Assembly: GCF_000282195.1 (NCBI RefSeq)
Contig: NZ_AKJT01000062.1
Span: 47,876-111,875, forward strand
Direction: 5' to 3'
Length of the DNA stretch: 64,000 bases
From: Pseudomonas sp. GM18
GTDB lineage: Bacteria; Pseudomonadota; Gammaproteobacteria; Pseudomonadales; Pseudomonadaceae
Positions 24,189-33,216 of this stretch are shown here, one piece after another. The notes under the pieces were generated by a model, which searched no databases, was not told the DNA's origin, and was given only the letters and a program-made list of their open reading frames with translations. The position numbers were made by a program, and so were the translations under genes. Numbering within the stretch: the first letter of the stretch is position 1; each line of letters begins with the position of its first letter.

Positions 24189-25019
24189 TTACTCCAGTCG
24201 CGCGCTGCGATACGCCCCCGGTCCTACGCCGTAAACCTGCTTGAATTGCCGACTCAGATGGCTCTGGTCGGCAAAACCCAGTTGCGTGGCGACTTCCAGC
24301 GGCAGGCAACCGCCCTGTAACAACGCCCGTGCCCGAGCGATGCGCTGCTGCATCAACCAGGCGTGCGGCGGCATGCCGGTGGCGCGGCGGAACACCCGGG
24401 CGAAGTGGAAGGGGGACAGGTTCACCGTCGCTGCCAGTTCTTCCAGCGAGGGCGGCGCCGCCAATTGCGATTGCAGCCGTTCTTTGGCCAGAGTCACCGC
24501 CCGGTGTTCCTTGCCGGGTTTGCCGGCGATCGGGACGGCTGCGTGGCGTTGCAACAACGACAGCATCATTTCCCGCCAGACCGTTTGCTGCTGCAGGGCC
24601 GTGGACGGACTTTCCAGCAGTCGATGCAGTTGGCAGAACCCCCTCACCAGATCCGGGTCGCGGTACAGCGTGGCGCCAAACGCCGGCAAGGTGTCGCTCG
24701 GCAGTTCAAGCTCTTCCAGCAGCGAGAGAATTTGCCCGCTGTCGGGATAAAACGCCCGGTACAACCAACCGTCTTCCGTACCTTTGTGGCCGGTGTGCAG
24801 TTCGTCCGGGTTGATCAGCACCAGAGTGCCGCTGCCCGCCAGATGCTCGGCACCGCGATAGCGATAACGCTGGGCGCCGGCCATGATCATGCCGATCACA
24901 TAGCCGTCATGCACATGAGGGGCGAAACGGTGCTCGATGTAGCGCGCAGACAACAACTCGACCCCGGCCAGTGGTGCCGTTTGCCAGAAGTGGATCGACT
25001 CGCCCTGATCGACTTCCAC
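24189..25019 (-). CDS. AraC-family transcriptional regulator
   Basis: A 276-residue regulator with an N-terminal cupin-like AraC binding domain (HVHDGYVIGMIMAGAQRYRYRG; LINPDELHTGH) and a C-terminal double helix-turn-helix (LEELAATVNLSPFHFARVFRRATG; ATQLGFADQSHLSRQFKQVYG). The start is GTG at 25019, three bases after the stop of the upstream hydrolase gene, so the two are likely co-transcribed. Target genes and ligand are unknown; this class often controls amino-acid exporters or catabolic genes. Confidence 0.88.
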   Translation of the reverse strand: MEVDQGESIHFWQTAPLAGVELLSARYIEHRFAPHVHDGYVIGMIMAGAQRYRYRGAEHLAGSGTLVLINPDELHTGHKGTEDGWLYRAFYPDSGQILSLLEELELPSDTLPAFGATLYRDPDLVRGFCQLHRLLESPSTALQQQTVWREMMLSLLQRHAAVPIAGKPGKEHRAVTLAKERLQSQLAAPPSLEELAATVNLSPFHFARVFRRATGMPPHAWLMQQRIARARALLQGGCLPLEVATQLGFADQSHLSRQFKQVYGVGPGAYRSARLE

Positions 25020-25022
25020 TGT

Positions 25023-26033
25023 TTACTTGCGCCCTGTGGCGGCCAGCCATTGGGGAATGCGCCGTTCCAGGTAGTAACCCGGTTGCCTGAACGAGCCCTC
25101 GACGAAACCCACATGCCCGCCCTTGGCCTGCAGCTCGAATTGAGTGCTGGCGGACAATTCGTCGGCTTGCGGCAGGCTATGCGGAAACACAAACGGGTCG
25201 TCAGCCGCCTGGATAATCAGGGTCGGTGTGCGAATCTCTCCAAGGAAATAACGACTCGAAGCGCGACGATAGTAATCCGCGGCATCGGCGAAACCATTGA
25301 GCGGTGCAGTGACCCGGCCGTCGAAATCCCAGAAGGTGCGCAAGTTCTCCAAAGAGCCCAGCGCCTCCAATGCCGCCAGGCCATCCTCATGCCCCTCATG
25401 CTGGAATCTGCGCTGTTTGTTCTTGATGTAGGCGACCATCTCTCGCATGAAATGCGCTTGATAGAACTGGGAAAACCCCTGGCTGATACGATCGGCGCAG
25501 TGATCGAGGCGAAACGGCACCGACACTGCCACCGCGCCGAGTACACCGCTGTTGCTGCCGGTTTCACCCAGATGCTTGAGCAACACGTTACCACCCATGG
25601 AATAACCGACCGCATACAGCGGCGCGAGGGGGCGTTGGGTGCGCAGGTGTTTGATGGTTTCGGCCAAATCTTCACTGGCCCCGGAATGGTAGCTGCGCGG
25701 CAACAGATTGGGCTCGCCGGAGCAACCTCGCCAGTTCAGCGCGACGCTGGCCCAACCCTGGGTGCTCAGCGCCTTCTGCATCCCGGCCACATAAGGCGAA
25801 TTCGACGAGCCGGTCAGGCCGTGCAATACCAGCACCAACGGTGCATTCGCGCTGTGGGGGGCGTGCCAGTCCAGGTCAAGGAAATCGCCATCTTCAAGCC
25901 ACAATCGCTCGCGCTCACGCTCGATATGTGTGGTTTTGCGCCATAGCGGTCCCCACAAGGTTTGTAGATGCGGATTACCCAGGCCGTAGGCGGGCGTGAA
26001 GGCGGGGGTGAAACGTTCTGGCAGATGGGACAC
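25023..26033 (-). CDS. YheT-family alpha/beta hydrolase
   Basis: A 336-residue serine hydrolase of the YheT/ABHD1-3 type. The oxyanion region is VLVLHGLTGSSNS, the nucleophile elbow is GYSMGGN, the acid is probably the Asp in QAADDPFVFP, and the histidine lies in KGGHVGFVEG. The N-terminal GLGNPHLQTLWGPLWR is a strong family mark. The start is GTG at 26033. The family includes carboxyl-esterases and phospholipases; the substrate here is unknown. Confidence 0.9.
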   Translation of the reverse strand: MSHLPERFTPAFTPAYGLGNPHLQTLWGPLWRKTTHIERERERLWLEDGDFLDLDWHAPHSANAPLVLVLHGLTGSSNSPYVAGMQKALSTQGWASVALNWRGCSGEPNLLPRSYHSGASEDLAETIKHLRTQRPLAPLYAVGYSMGGNVLLKHLGETGSNSGVLGAVAVSVPFRLDHCADRISQGFSQFYQAHFMREMVAYIKNKQRRFQHEGHEDGLAALEALGSLENLRTFWDFDGRVTAPLNGFADAADYYRRASSRYFLGEIRTPTLIIQAADDPFVFPHSLPQADELSASTQFELQAKGGHVGFVEGSFRQPGYYLERRIPQWLAATGRK

Positions 26034-26106
26034 GATTGCTCTCGATGCTGCGGCGCTTACCCGCAGCGTTAGCTGACTGAGCTTCGCACCGTTTTCTCAG
26101 GCCGGA

Positions 26107-26724
26107 CTAGCCGGCGATCCCTGCCATACGTTGCCACAACGCGTAATACACCCGTCCGGATTTCTGCTCCCGATGCAGGCGCCAGTTTCCCGGCAAACCA
26201 AGTATCGACGGTGCTGTTTCGCTTTCAGTGTAGACCCACGCATCGTCGGCCAGCCAATGACGCTCTTCGAGCAGGGTGCAAACGACTGGCAAAAGATTCT
26301 GATTGAACGGCGGGTCGAGGAATACCAGGTCGAACGCCGTGGCCGGTTGGGTTTCCAGATAGCGCAAGGCGTCGGCAGTCTGTACCTGACCGTTGGTGCA
26401 GCGCAGGGTGCCCAGATGCTCTTTCAGACTGGACACCGCGACGTTGCTGGCGTCCAGCGCCTGGCCCATGGCCGCGCCACGGGACAAGGCTTCCAGAAAC
26501 AGCGCGCCGCTGCCGGCAAACGGATCGAGCACCTTGGCCCCGGCGACGTAAGGCGCGAGCCAGTTGAACAGGGTTTCACGCACCCGGTCCGGAGTCGGGC
26601 GCAGGCCGGGAGCATCCGGGAAACTGAGCTTTCGGCTGCGCCATTCGCCACCGATGATGCGCAGTTGGTTCACGCCGTTGTGCACGTTGTGAATGGGTTT
26701 CTTTGGACGGGATGGGCTGGCCAT
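26107..26724 (-). CDS. rsmD: 16S rRNA (guanine-966-N2)-methyltransferase
   Basis: A 205-residue methyltransferase. SAM motif VLDPFAGSGALFLEALSRGA and catalytic LVFLDPPF (N6/N2-type D/NPPF) are clear, as is the N-terminal LRIIGGEWRSRKLSFPD. The start ATG overlaps the stop of the upstream M16 gene by one base (TAATG), so it is translationally coupled with it. Order ftsY, two M16 genes and rsmD is conserved in pseudomonads. Confidence 0.96.
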   Translation of the reverse strand: MASPSRPKKPIHNVHNGVNQLRIIGGEWRSRKLSFPDAPGLRPTPDRVRETLFNWLAPYVAGAKVLDPFAGSGALFLEALSRGAAMGQALDASNVAVSSLKEHLGTLRCTNGQVQTADALRYLETQPATAFDLVFLDPPFNQNLLPVVCTLLEERHWLADDAWVYTESETAPSILGLPGNWRLHREQKSGRVYYALWQRMAGIAG

Positions 26725-28214
26725 TAATGCTCCGGAACCCCGAGCGGTTGCTCGGCGGGTTTGTCAGTAGGGGCCGGTAACGGCTTTTGTAGCACGGTCG
26801 GGCCAGCGCTGACGATGACCAGTTTGTCCGTGCTCAGGTGTTTGTTCAGTGCGGCTTTGACTTGCTCGACGGTCAGGCTCTGGGACTGTTGCATGAAGTC
26901 TTCCAGGTAACTCAGCGGCAAGTTGTAAAAGCCCATGGCGCCGAGCTGACCGACGATATCGGCGTTGCTGGCGGTGGACAACGGGAAGCTGCCAGCCAGT
27001 TCACGCTTGGCGTCGTCGAGTTCTTTCTCGGTAGGGCCGGTCTTAAGGTAGTCGGCGAGCACATCCTGCACCAGTTTCAGGGTGCCTTCGCTCATTTCGG
27101 CGCGGGTTTGCAGGTTGATCATGAACGGGCCGCGAACCTGCATCGGGCTGAAACCCGAATACACGCCGTAAGCCAAGCCACGCTTCTCACGCACTTCGCT
27201 CATCAGCCGGGTGCCGAAGCCTCCGCCGCCAAGAATCTGGTTGCCCATGGACAGCGCCGCGTAATCCGGATCGTCACGGTCGATACCCAGTTGCGCGATC
27301 ATCAGGTTGGTCTGCTTGGACGGAAACTCGATGTGGCCGATGCTGGGCTTGGGGTCGGTCGGCTGTTCGACTTTCGCCAGGGCCGGGCCTTTAGGCAGGT
27401 CGGCGGACACTTGGGCGGCAACCGCCTCGGCATCGGCGCGCGACAGGTCGCCTACCAGCGCAATCACCACATTGCCGGCGGCGTAGGCTTTCTGATGGAA
27501 GGCTCGCAACTGCGCCAGAGTGATCGGTGGAATGCTCTTCGCCGTGCCGTCGCTGGAATGCGCGTATGGGTGAGCGCCATACAAGCGGTTCATCAGCTCG
27601 ATGCTGGCGAGTTTGCCGGGGTTCTGTTTCTGGTATTCGAAGCCGGCCAGCATCTGGTTCTTGATGCGCGCAAACGAGTCGGCGGGGAAGGTTGGCTTGC
27701 CGACGACTTCAGCGAACAGCTTCAAGGCAGGCGTACGTTTGTCCACGGCACTCAGGCTGCGCAAGGAGGCAAGCGCCATGTCTTTGTACGCGCCGTTGCT
27801 GAAGTCGGCGCCCAATCCTTCGAAGCCCTGAGCGATGGCACCGACATCTTTGCCGGCCACCCCTTCGTTGAGCATGGCGTTGGTCAGCAGTGCCAGGCCG
27901 GGTGCATCGCCGTCCTGGCTGCTGCCGGCGGCGAAGATCAGGCGCATGTCGAACATCGGCAGTTCGCGGGCTTCGACGAACAGCACCTTGGCGCCTTCGG
28001 CGGTGTTCCAGGTCTGCACGTTCAGCGAGCGATGGCTTGGAGCCTTGCCGTCGAGTTCGGCCAGCGATTGCAGCTTCTGGCTGGACTTGGCCTTGTCGAG
28101 GGCTTCGCTGGCGTTGGACTCGCCGGGTTTTGACAGATAGAAGGCGGCAGACCCGATCAATGCGACAGCGATCAGGCCGATCAGGGCCAGACGCGACTTT
28201 TTACGCTCACTCAT
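26724..28214 (-). CDS. M16-family peptidase-like protein lacking the zinc motif
   Basis: A 496-residue M16 protein with an N-terminal membrane anchor or uncleaved signal (RLALIGLIAVALIGSAAFYL). Where active members have HxxEH it reads LALLTNAMLNEG, so the zinc site is missing, while the downstream R/Y region (GTRLMSEVREKRGLAYGVYS) is kept. This is the pattern of a non-catalytic partner of a heterodimeric M16 peptidase. It overlaps the active M16 gene upstream by 8 bases. The tail is Pro-rich (PLPAPTDKPAEQP). The ATG at 28214 is preferred over one eight codons upstream. Confidence 0.88.
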   Translation of the reverse strand: MSERKKSRLALIGLIAVALIGSAAFYLSKPGESNASEALDKAKSSQKLQSLAELDGKAPSHRSLNVQTWNTAEGAKVLFVEARELPMFDMRLIFAAGSSQDGDAPGLALLTNAMLNEGVAGKDVGAIAQGFEGLGADFSNGAYKDMALASLRSLSAVDKRTPALKLFAEVVGKPTFPADSFARIKNQMLAGFEYQKQNPGKLASIELMNRLYGAHPYAHSSDGTAKSIPPITLAQLRAFHQKAYAAGNVVIALVGDLSRADAEAVAAQVSADLPKGPALAKVEQPTDPKPSIGHIEFPSKQTNLMIAQLGIDRDDPDYAALSMGNQILGGGGFGTRLMSEVREKRGLAYGVYSGFSPMQVRGPFMINLQTRAEMSEGTLKLVQDVLADYLKTGPTEKELDDAKRELAGSFPLSTASNADIVGQLGAMGFYNLPLSYLEDFMQQSQSLTVEQVKAALNKHLSTDKLVIVSAGPTVLQKPLPAPTDKPAEQPLGVPEH

Positions 28215-29562
28215 GAGTCGTCTCCTGTGGCAGTACATGGGCGACGCTGAGACGTTCGCGGGTGAAATACAGCTTGGCGGCCTTCTGGATGTCTTGCGGG
28301 GTCACGCTTTCCAGGTCGGCGAGTTCGGTGTCCATCAGTTTCCAGGACAGGCCGACGGTTTCCAGTTGGCCGATGGCGGTGGCCTGGCTGGTGATCGAGT
28401 CACGCTCAAAGACCAGGCCGGCAATGACCTGCGCTCGCACCCGCTCCAGTTCTTCAGTGGACGGCGCGGTGGTTTTCAGCTGTTCGAGCAGTTTCCACAG
28501 GCCGGCTTCAGCCTGGGCCATGGTTTTCTTCTTCTGGGTGTTCGGCGAGGCCGACAATGTGAACAGGCTATCACCACGGGTGTAGGCGTCGTAGCTCGAC
28601 GAACCGCCGGACACCAGTTCTTCGCCGCGTTCCAGTTGCGTCGGGATGCGGCCGCTGTAGCCGCCGTCGAGCAGGGCGGAAATCAAGCGCAGGGCATTCA
28701 CCGAGCGTTTGTCTTCGGCGGTGGCAATGCTCGGCACGTTGAAGGCCAGCATCAGGCTCGGCAATTGGGTCTGCACATGCAGGGTGATCTTGCGTTCGCC
28801 GGGCTCAGCCAGCTCCAACGGGATTTTCGCCGGTGGCACGTCGCGCTTGGCGATCGGGCCGAAGTAACGCTGGGCCAGGGTTTTGACTTCGTCCGGGGTT
28901 ACATCGCCGACCACCACTAGAGTGGCGTTGTTCGGCACATACCAGGACTGGTACCAGTGGCGCAGTTCTTCGACCTTCATGCGATCGAGGTCGGCCATCC
29001 AGCCGATGGTCGGCGTGTGATAGCCGCTGGCGGGGTAGGCCATGGCCATGAAACGTTCGTAGGCCTTGGACATCGGCTTGTCGTCGGTGCGCAGGCGCCG
29101 TTCTTCTTTGATCACCTCGATTTCGCGGGTGAACTCGTCGGCCGGCAGGCGCAGGTTGGCCATGCGGTCGGCTTCCAGTTCGAAGGCCACGCCCAGACGG
29201 TCGCGGGCCAGCACCTGGTAATACGCGGTGAAGTCGTCGCTGGTGAAGGCGTTCTCTTCGGCACCGAGGTCGCGCAGGATCAGCGAGGCTTCGCCGGGGC
29301 CGACTTTCTCGCTGCCCTTGAACATCATGTGTTCCAGTGCGTGGGACAACCCGGTCTGGCCCGGGGTCTCGTAGCTGGAGCCGACCTTGTACCAGATCTG
29401 GGAAACGACGACCGGCGCACGATGGTCTTCACGCACGACAACCTTCAGGCCGTTGTCGAGGGTGAATTCGTGGGTCGGTTGTGGATCGGCAGCCAGGGCC
29501 GAGAGGGGCAGACAAACTGTGCTGAGCAGCAGGCCTGCAGCGCGGCGGGCTAGAGCATTCAT
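28207..29562 (-). CDS. M16-family zinc metallopeptidase
   Basis: A 451-residue periplasmic peptidase with a signal peptide (MNALARRAAGLLLSTVCLPLSALA). The inverted zinc motif is HALEHMMFKG (HxxEH) with the distal Glu in the following helix (GAEENAFTSDDFTAY). M16 proteins of this PqqL/insulinase type degrade short peptides and form pairs with an inactive homologue, which is the next gene. It is divergent from ftsY across a 345-bp spacer. Confidence 0.92.
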   Translation of the reverse strand: MNALARRAAGLLLSTVCLPLSALAADPQPTHEFTLDNGLKVVVREDHRAPVVVSQIWYKVGSSYETPGQTGLSHALEHMMFKGSEKVGPGEASLILRDLGAEENAFTSDDFTAYYQVLARDRLGVAFELEADRMANLRLPADEFTREIEVIKEERRLRTDDKPMSKAYERFMAMAYPASGYHTPTIGWMADLDRMKVEELRHWYQSWYVPNNATLVVVGDVTPDEVKTLAQRYFGPIAKRDVPPAKIPLELAEPGERKITLHVQTQLPSLMLAFNVPSIATAEDKRSVNALRLISALLDGGYSGRIPTQLERGEELVSGGSSSYDAYTRGDSLFTLSASPNTQKKKTMAQAEAGLWKLLEQLKTTAPSTEELERVRAQVIAGLVFERDSITSQATAIGQLETVGLSWKLMDTELADLESVTPQDIQKAAKLYFTRERLSVAHVLPQETTHE

Positions 29563-29907
29563 TCGTTTTTAAACCTGTTGGGCTGCCCGCTTGGTCTTAG
29601 CGTCGGCGGGCGAGAGGGTGCTAGGATACTGATCCGTTTTACTGGCGGCCACGCCTATCAGGCCTTTGATCGGCTTGCAGGTTGTATGGGTTACCGGCAG
29701 AAGCTTTGAGTTTGTCAGCTAAACTCTGCGTTTTCGCCGACGATGCCGTTCCAGTCCTTCGTATTAGTCGACCTTTGAGGTGCCGTTGGCTCCTCGACAA
29801 AATGTTGCGCGTGAACAAGCTGGATGAATCGCAGTCTGTTCAGCATCGAATTATTTATTTGCCGAGGCGCCTTTTGGCGCGTCGCTACCGTGAGATAGCC
29901 GTCCTCC
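29563..29907. other. Divergent spacer between the M16 pair and ftsY
   Basis: No convincing gene is seen. It must hold the promoters of both divergent units. A small hairpin (GCGCC, TTTT loop, GGCGC at 29867-29880) lies about 28 bases before the ftsY start in its leader. Confidence 0.5.
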
Positions 29908-31413
29908 ATGTTTGGTTCCAACGACGACAAGAAGACCCCAGCTGCGGCTGGTGAGAAGAAAAGCCTGTTCGGATGGCTGCGCAAAAAGCCGCAGGAACCC
30001 GTTGTCGAACAGCCACAGCCACTTTCTGAGCCAGCCCCGTCACCGGTTATAGAGCAAAAGCCTGCGCCGATTGCCGAGCCGGTGCTGCAACCTGCGGCCG
30101 CGCTTGCAGCTGAAACCGAAGTCGCGGCCCCATTGCCGCTGACGCCAGTTGCCACGCCGTGGCTGACATTGCCGGTAGCGGAAGAACCGGTGGCCCTGGT
30201 CGAAGATGAGCAAGCGCCGCACATCACACCACCGATTCCGGCCCCGACTGCGTTTGCTCCAGAGCCGGTTCGGGCGCCAGTGGTTGAACCGGCAGCCGTT
30301 GCGCCCGTGTTCGTGGCCGAACCTGCTCCAGTGGTTCCAGAGCCTGTAGTGCCAGCATTTGTTGCTCCGGTTGCTCCGGTTGCTCAAGCGCCTGCGCCAG
30401 TACCCGTCATCGCTCCTGTTGCCGCCACACCGGCTGCGCCCGTCGAAGCTCCAGTCGAGCCTGTGCGTACCGAAGAGACCAAAGCCGGTTTCTTCGCCCG
30501 TCTCAAGCAAGGCCTGTCCAAGACCAGCGCCAGCATTGGCGAGGGCATGGCCAGCCTGTTCCTCGGCAAGAAAATCATTGACGACGAACTGCTCGAAGAC
30601 ATCGAAACCCGTTTGCTGACCGCCGATGTTGGCGTCGAAGCGACGTCGGTGATCATTCAGCGCCTGACTCAGAAAGTCGCCCGCAAGGAGCTGGCCGATG
30701 CCAATGCGCTGTACAAGTCCCTGCAAGCCGAATTGGCAGCGATGCTCAAACCGGTCGAGCAGCCGCTGAAAATCACCTCGCAGAACAAGCCGTTCGTGAT
30801 TCTGGTGGTCGGCGTCAACGGCGCCGGCAAAACCACCACCATCGGTAAGCTGGCGAAGAAGCTGCAACTGGAGGGCAAGAAAGTCATGCTCGCCGCCGGT
30901 GACACCTTCCGCGCCGCAGCGGTTGAGCAATTGCAGGTATGGGGTGAGCGTAACAAGATTCCGGTGATCGCCCAGCACACCGGCGCCGACTCGGCTTCGG
31001 TGATCTTCGACGCCGTGCAGGCCGCCAAGGCCCGTGGCATTGATGTGCTGATCGCCGACACCGCCGGTCGCCTGCACACCAAAGACAATTTGATGGAAGA
31101 GTTGAAGAAGGTTCGCCGGGTGATTGGCAAACTCGACGCCGACGCGCCCCATGAGGTGCTGTTGGTGCTCGACGCCGGTACCGGCCAGAACGCCATCAAC
31201 CAGGCCAAGCAATTCAACCAGACCGTCGAATTGACCGGCCTGGCGCTGACCAAACTCGACGGCACCGCCAAGGGCGGGGTGATTTTCGCCCTGGCCAAGC
31301 AGTTTGGCTTGCCGATCCGTTACATCGGCGTCGGTGAAGGCATCGACGATTTGCGTACTTTTGAAGCGGAACCCTTTGTCCAGGCATTGTTTGCCGAGCG
31401 GGAGCGTTCATGA
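29908..31413 (+). CDS. ftsY: Signal recognition particle receptor FtsY
   Basis: A 501-residue SRP receptor GTPase that docks ribosome-SRP complexes at the inner membrane. After MFGSNDDKKTPAAAGEKK comes an acidic A-domain very rich in Pro, Ala and Val, with repeated APV/PAP units, to about residue 185. The N domain then starts near KAGFFARLKQGLSKT. The G domain begins about residue 300, with P-loop GVNGAGKTTTIGKLA, DTAGRLHTKDNL and TKLDGTAKGG. It begins the ftsY-ftsE-ftsX operon, and its stop overlaps the ftsE start. Confidence 0.97.
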   Translation: MFGSNDDKKTPAAAGEKKSLFGWLRKKPQEPVVEQPQPLSEPAPSPVIEQKPAPIAEPVLQPAAALAAETEVAAPLPLTPVATPWLTLPVAEEPVALVEDEQAPHITPPIPAPTAFAPEPVRAPVVEPAAVAPVFVAEPAPVVPEPVVPAFVAPVAPVAQAPAPVPVIAPVAATPAAPVEAPVEPVRTEETKAGFFARLKQGLSKTSASIGEGMASLFLGKKIIDDELLEDIETRLLTADVGVEATSVIIQRLTQKVARKELADANALYKSLQAELAAMLKPVEQPLKITSQNKPFVILVVGVNGAGKTTTIGKLAKKLQLEGKKVMLAAGDTFRAAAVEQLQVWGERNKIPVIAQHTGADSASVIFDAVQAAKARGIDVLIADTAGRLHTKDNLMEELKKVRRVIGKLDADAPHEVLLVLDAGTGQNAINQAKQFNQTVELTGLALTKLDGTAKGGVIFALAKQFGLPIRYIGVGEGIDDLRTFEAEPFVQALFAERERS

Positions 31414-32081
31414 TTCGTTTCGAACAGGTCGGTAAACGCTACCCGAACGGTCACGTCGGCTTGCATGAGCTGAGCTTTCGAGTCCGTCGGGGCGAATTCT
31501 TGTTTGTCACCGGCCATTCCGGCGCCGGTAAAAGCACCTTGTTGCGGCTGCTGCTGGCCATGGAACGTCCGACCACCGGCAAATTGCTGCTGGCCGGACA
31601 AGACCTGAGCACCATCAGCAACGCGCAGATTCCGTTCCTGCGCCGGCAGATCGGCGTGGTGTTCCAGAACCACCAGTTGCTGTTCGATCGCACGGTGTTC
31701 AATAACGTCGCGTTGCCGTTGCAGATCCTTGGCCTGTCTAAGGCCGAGGTCGCCAAACGCGTGGACTCGGCCCTGGAGCGCGTGGCGCTCTCGGACAAAA
31801 CCGATCTGTACCCTGGCGACCTGTCTACCGGTCAGCAACAGCGCGTCGGCATTGCCCGGGCCATCGTTCACCGCCCGGCCTTACTGCTGGCGGACGAACC
31901 GACTGGTAACCTCGACCCGCGTCTGGCGGCAGAAATCATGGGCGTGTTCGAAGACATCAACCGCTTGGGCACCAGCGTGCTGATCGCCAGTCACGACCTG
32001 GCGCTGATTGCCCGCATGCGTCACCGCATGCTGACCCTGCAGCGTGGCCGATTGATCGGCGACGGGGAGGCCGGTGTATGA
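31410..32081 (+). CDS. ftsE: Cell division ATP-binding protein FtsE
   Basis: A 223-residue ABC ATPase that pairs with FtsX to activate septal peptidoglycan hydrolases through EnvC-type proteins. Walker A is GHSGAGKSTLL, the signature is LSTGQQQRVGIARA, and Walker B is LLLADEPTGNLDP. ATGA overlaps join it to ftsY upstream and ftsX downstream, so translation is coupled. Confidence 0.97.
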   Translation: MIRFEQVGKRYPNGHVGLHELSFRVRRGEFLFVTGHSGAGKSTLLRLLLAMERPTTGKLLLAGQDLSTISNAQIPFLRRQIGVVFQNHQLLFDRTVFNNVALPLQILGLSKAEVAKRVDSALERVALSDKTDLYPGDLSTGQQQRVGIARAIVHRPALLLADEPTGNLDPRLAAEIMGVFEDINRLGTSVLIASHDLALIARMRHRMLTLQRGRLIGDGEAGV

Positions 32082-33103
32082 GTGCGACACGTAGCCCCAA
32101 GGTTTCCGAGCGCGTGGCCCCGAAGGCCGCCGATCCGCAACCGCAACAGAAGAAAAAGCGCGACGATGACGACGGCCCGGATTTCGCCACGCTGTTCCGC
32201 GCCTGGATCGAGAGTCATCGTGCCAGTTTGCTGGACAGCTTGCGTCGCTTGGGCAAGCACCCGATCGGCAGCTTTTTCACCTGTATGGTGATGGCTGTGG
32301 CCCTGAGCTTGCCGATGGGTCTGTCACTTTTACTGAATAACGTCGAGCGTCTGGGCGGTTCCTGGCAGCGTGCGGCGCAGATTTCCCTGTACCTGCAACT
32401 TGAGGCCAGCCCTGCCGAGGGTGAGTCGTTGCGTGAGCAGATCAAAGGCATACCGGGTGTGGCCGATGCTGAATATGTCGGTCGCGATCAGGCGCTGGAA
32501 GAGTTCCAGCAACAGTCCGGGCTCGGTGAGGCGCTAAAGGAATTGCCGGAAAACCCGCTGCCAGGCGTGGTCCTGGTGACTCCGAAAGAGGTCGACAAGC
32601 CCGCGCTTGAAGCATTACGACAAAAACTTTCCGAATTGCCGAAGGTACAACAGGCGCAACTTGATCTAGTCTGGGTCGAGCGTCTGGCGGCCATCCTCAA
32701 GCTGGGCGACCGTTTTGTCTTCGGTCTGACCGTGCTTTTGGTTTCTGCATTACTTTTGGTGATAGGCAATACCATTCGTCTTCATATTGAAAACCGCCGC
32801 ACAGAGATAGAAGTGATTAAACTCGTCGGCGGCACGGACAGTTATGTGCGCAGGCCCTTTCTGTATATGGGCGCGCTTTATGGCTTCGGTGCGGGGATTC
32901 TTTCCTGGGGCGTATTGGCGTTCGGCCTGAACTGGCTGAACGACGCGGTGGTTGGACTGGCCGGTTTGTACGGCAGTGATTTTGCGCTGGCCGGAGTGCC
33001 AGTTGCCGACGGTCTGTCGCTCTTGCTTGGCGCGGTGCTGTTGGGGTATATCGGTGCATGGATTGCAGTCGCACGCCACCTGCGGGAGCTTGCGCCAAAG
33101 TAA
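32078..33103 (+). CDS. ftsX: Cell division protein FtsX
   Basis: A 341-residue inner-membrane partner of FtsE. A charged cytoplasmic tail of about 65 residues (PQQKKKRDDDDGPD) leads to TM1 (SFFTCMVMAVALSLPMGLSL), a periplasmic domain (residues about 100-215), and three more TM segments to the C-terminus. The tail is longer than in E. coli-type proteins, as is common in pseudomonads. Confidence 0.95.
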   Translation: MSATRSPKVSERVAPKAADPQPQQKKKRDDDDGPDFATLFRAWIESHRASLLDSLRRLGKHPIGSFFTCMVMAVALSLPMGLSLLLNNVERLGGSWQRAAQISLYLQLEASPAEGESLREQIKGIPGVADAEYVGRDQALEEFQQQSGLGEALKELPENPLPGVVLVTPKEVDKPALEALRQKLSELPKVQQAQLDLVWVERLAAILKLGDRFVFGLTVLLVSALLLVIGNTIRLHIENRRTEIEVIKLVGGTDSYVRRPFLYMGALYGFGAGILSWGVLAFGLNWLNDAVVGLAGLYGSDFALAGVPVADGLSLLLGAVLLGYIGAWIAVARHLRELAPK

Positions 33104-33216
33104 TATCATTTTGCTCGTATTGACCTTTCAGCGTTTATGGGAACTTGTTTTTCGGTTTCCGGTCAATTTTCGCAGTGCTGAACTGCACGAGTTATGTAAG
33201 TCGGAGGTTTTTTCGT

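Noticed and set aside
24363..25946. Long plus-strand open frame (527 codons) across the AraC and YheT genes
   Set aside because: It runs antisense across two real genes with clear motifs; low-complexity composition and no motif of its own.
29682..29954. Plus-strand open frame of 90 codons before ftsY
   Set aside because: It overlaps the ftsY start in another frame and has no motif; the region is better explained as a divergent promoter spacer.
33104..33216. RNA thermometer in the rpoH leader
   Set aside because: The region is T-rich with short complementarities, but no stable fold covering the ribosome binding site could be shown by eye; it was left as a possibility in the rpoH entry.
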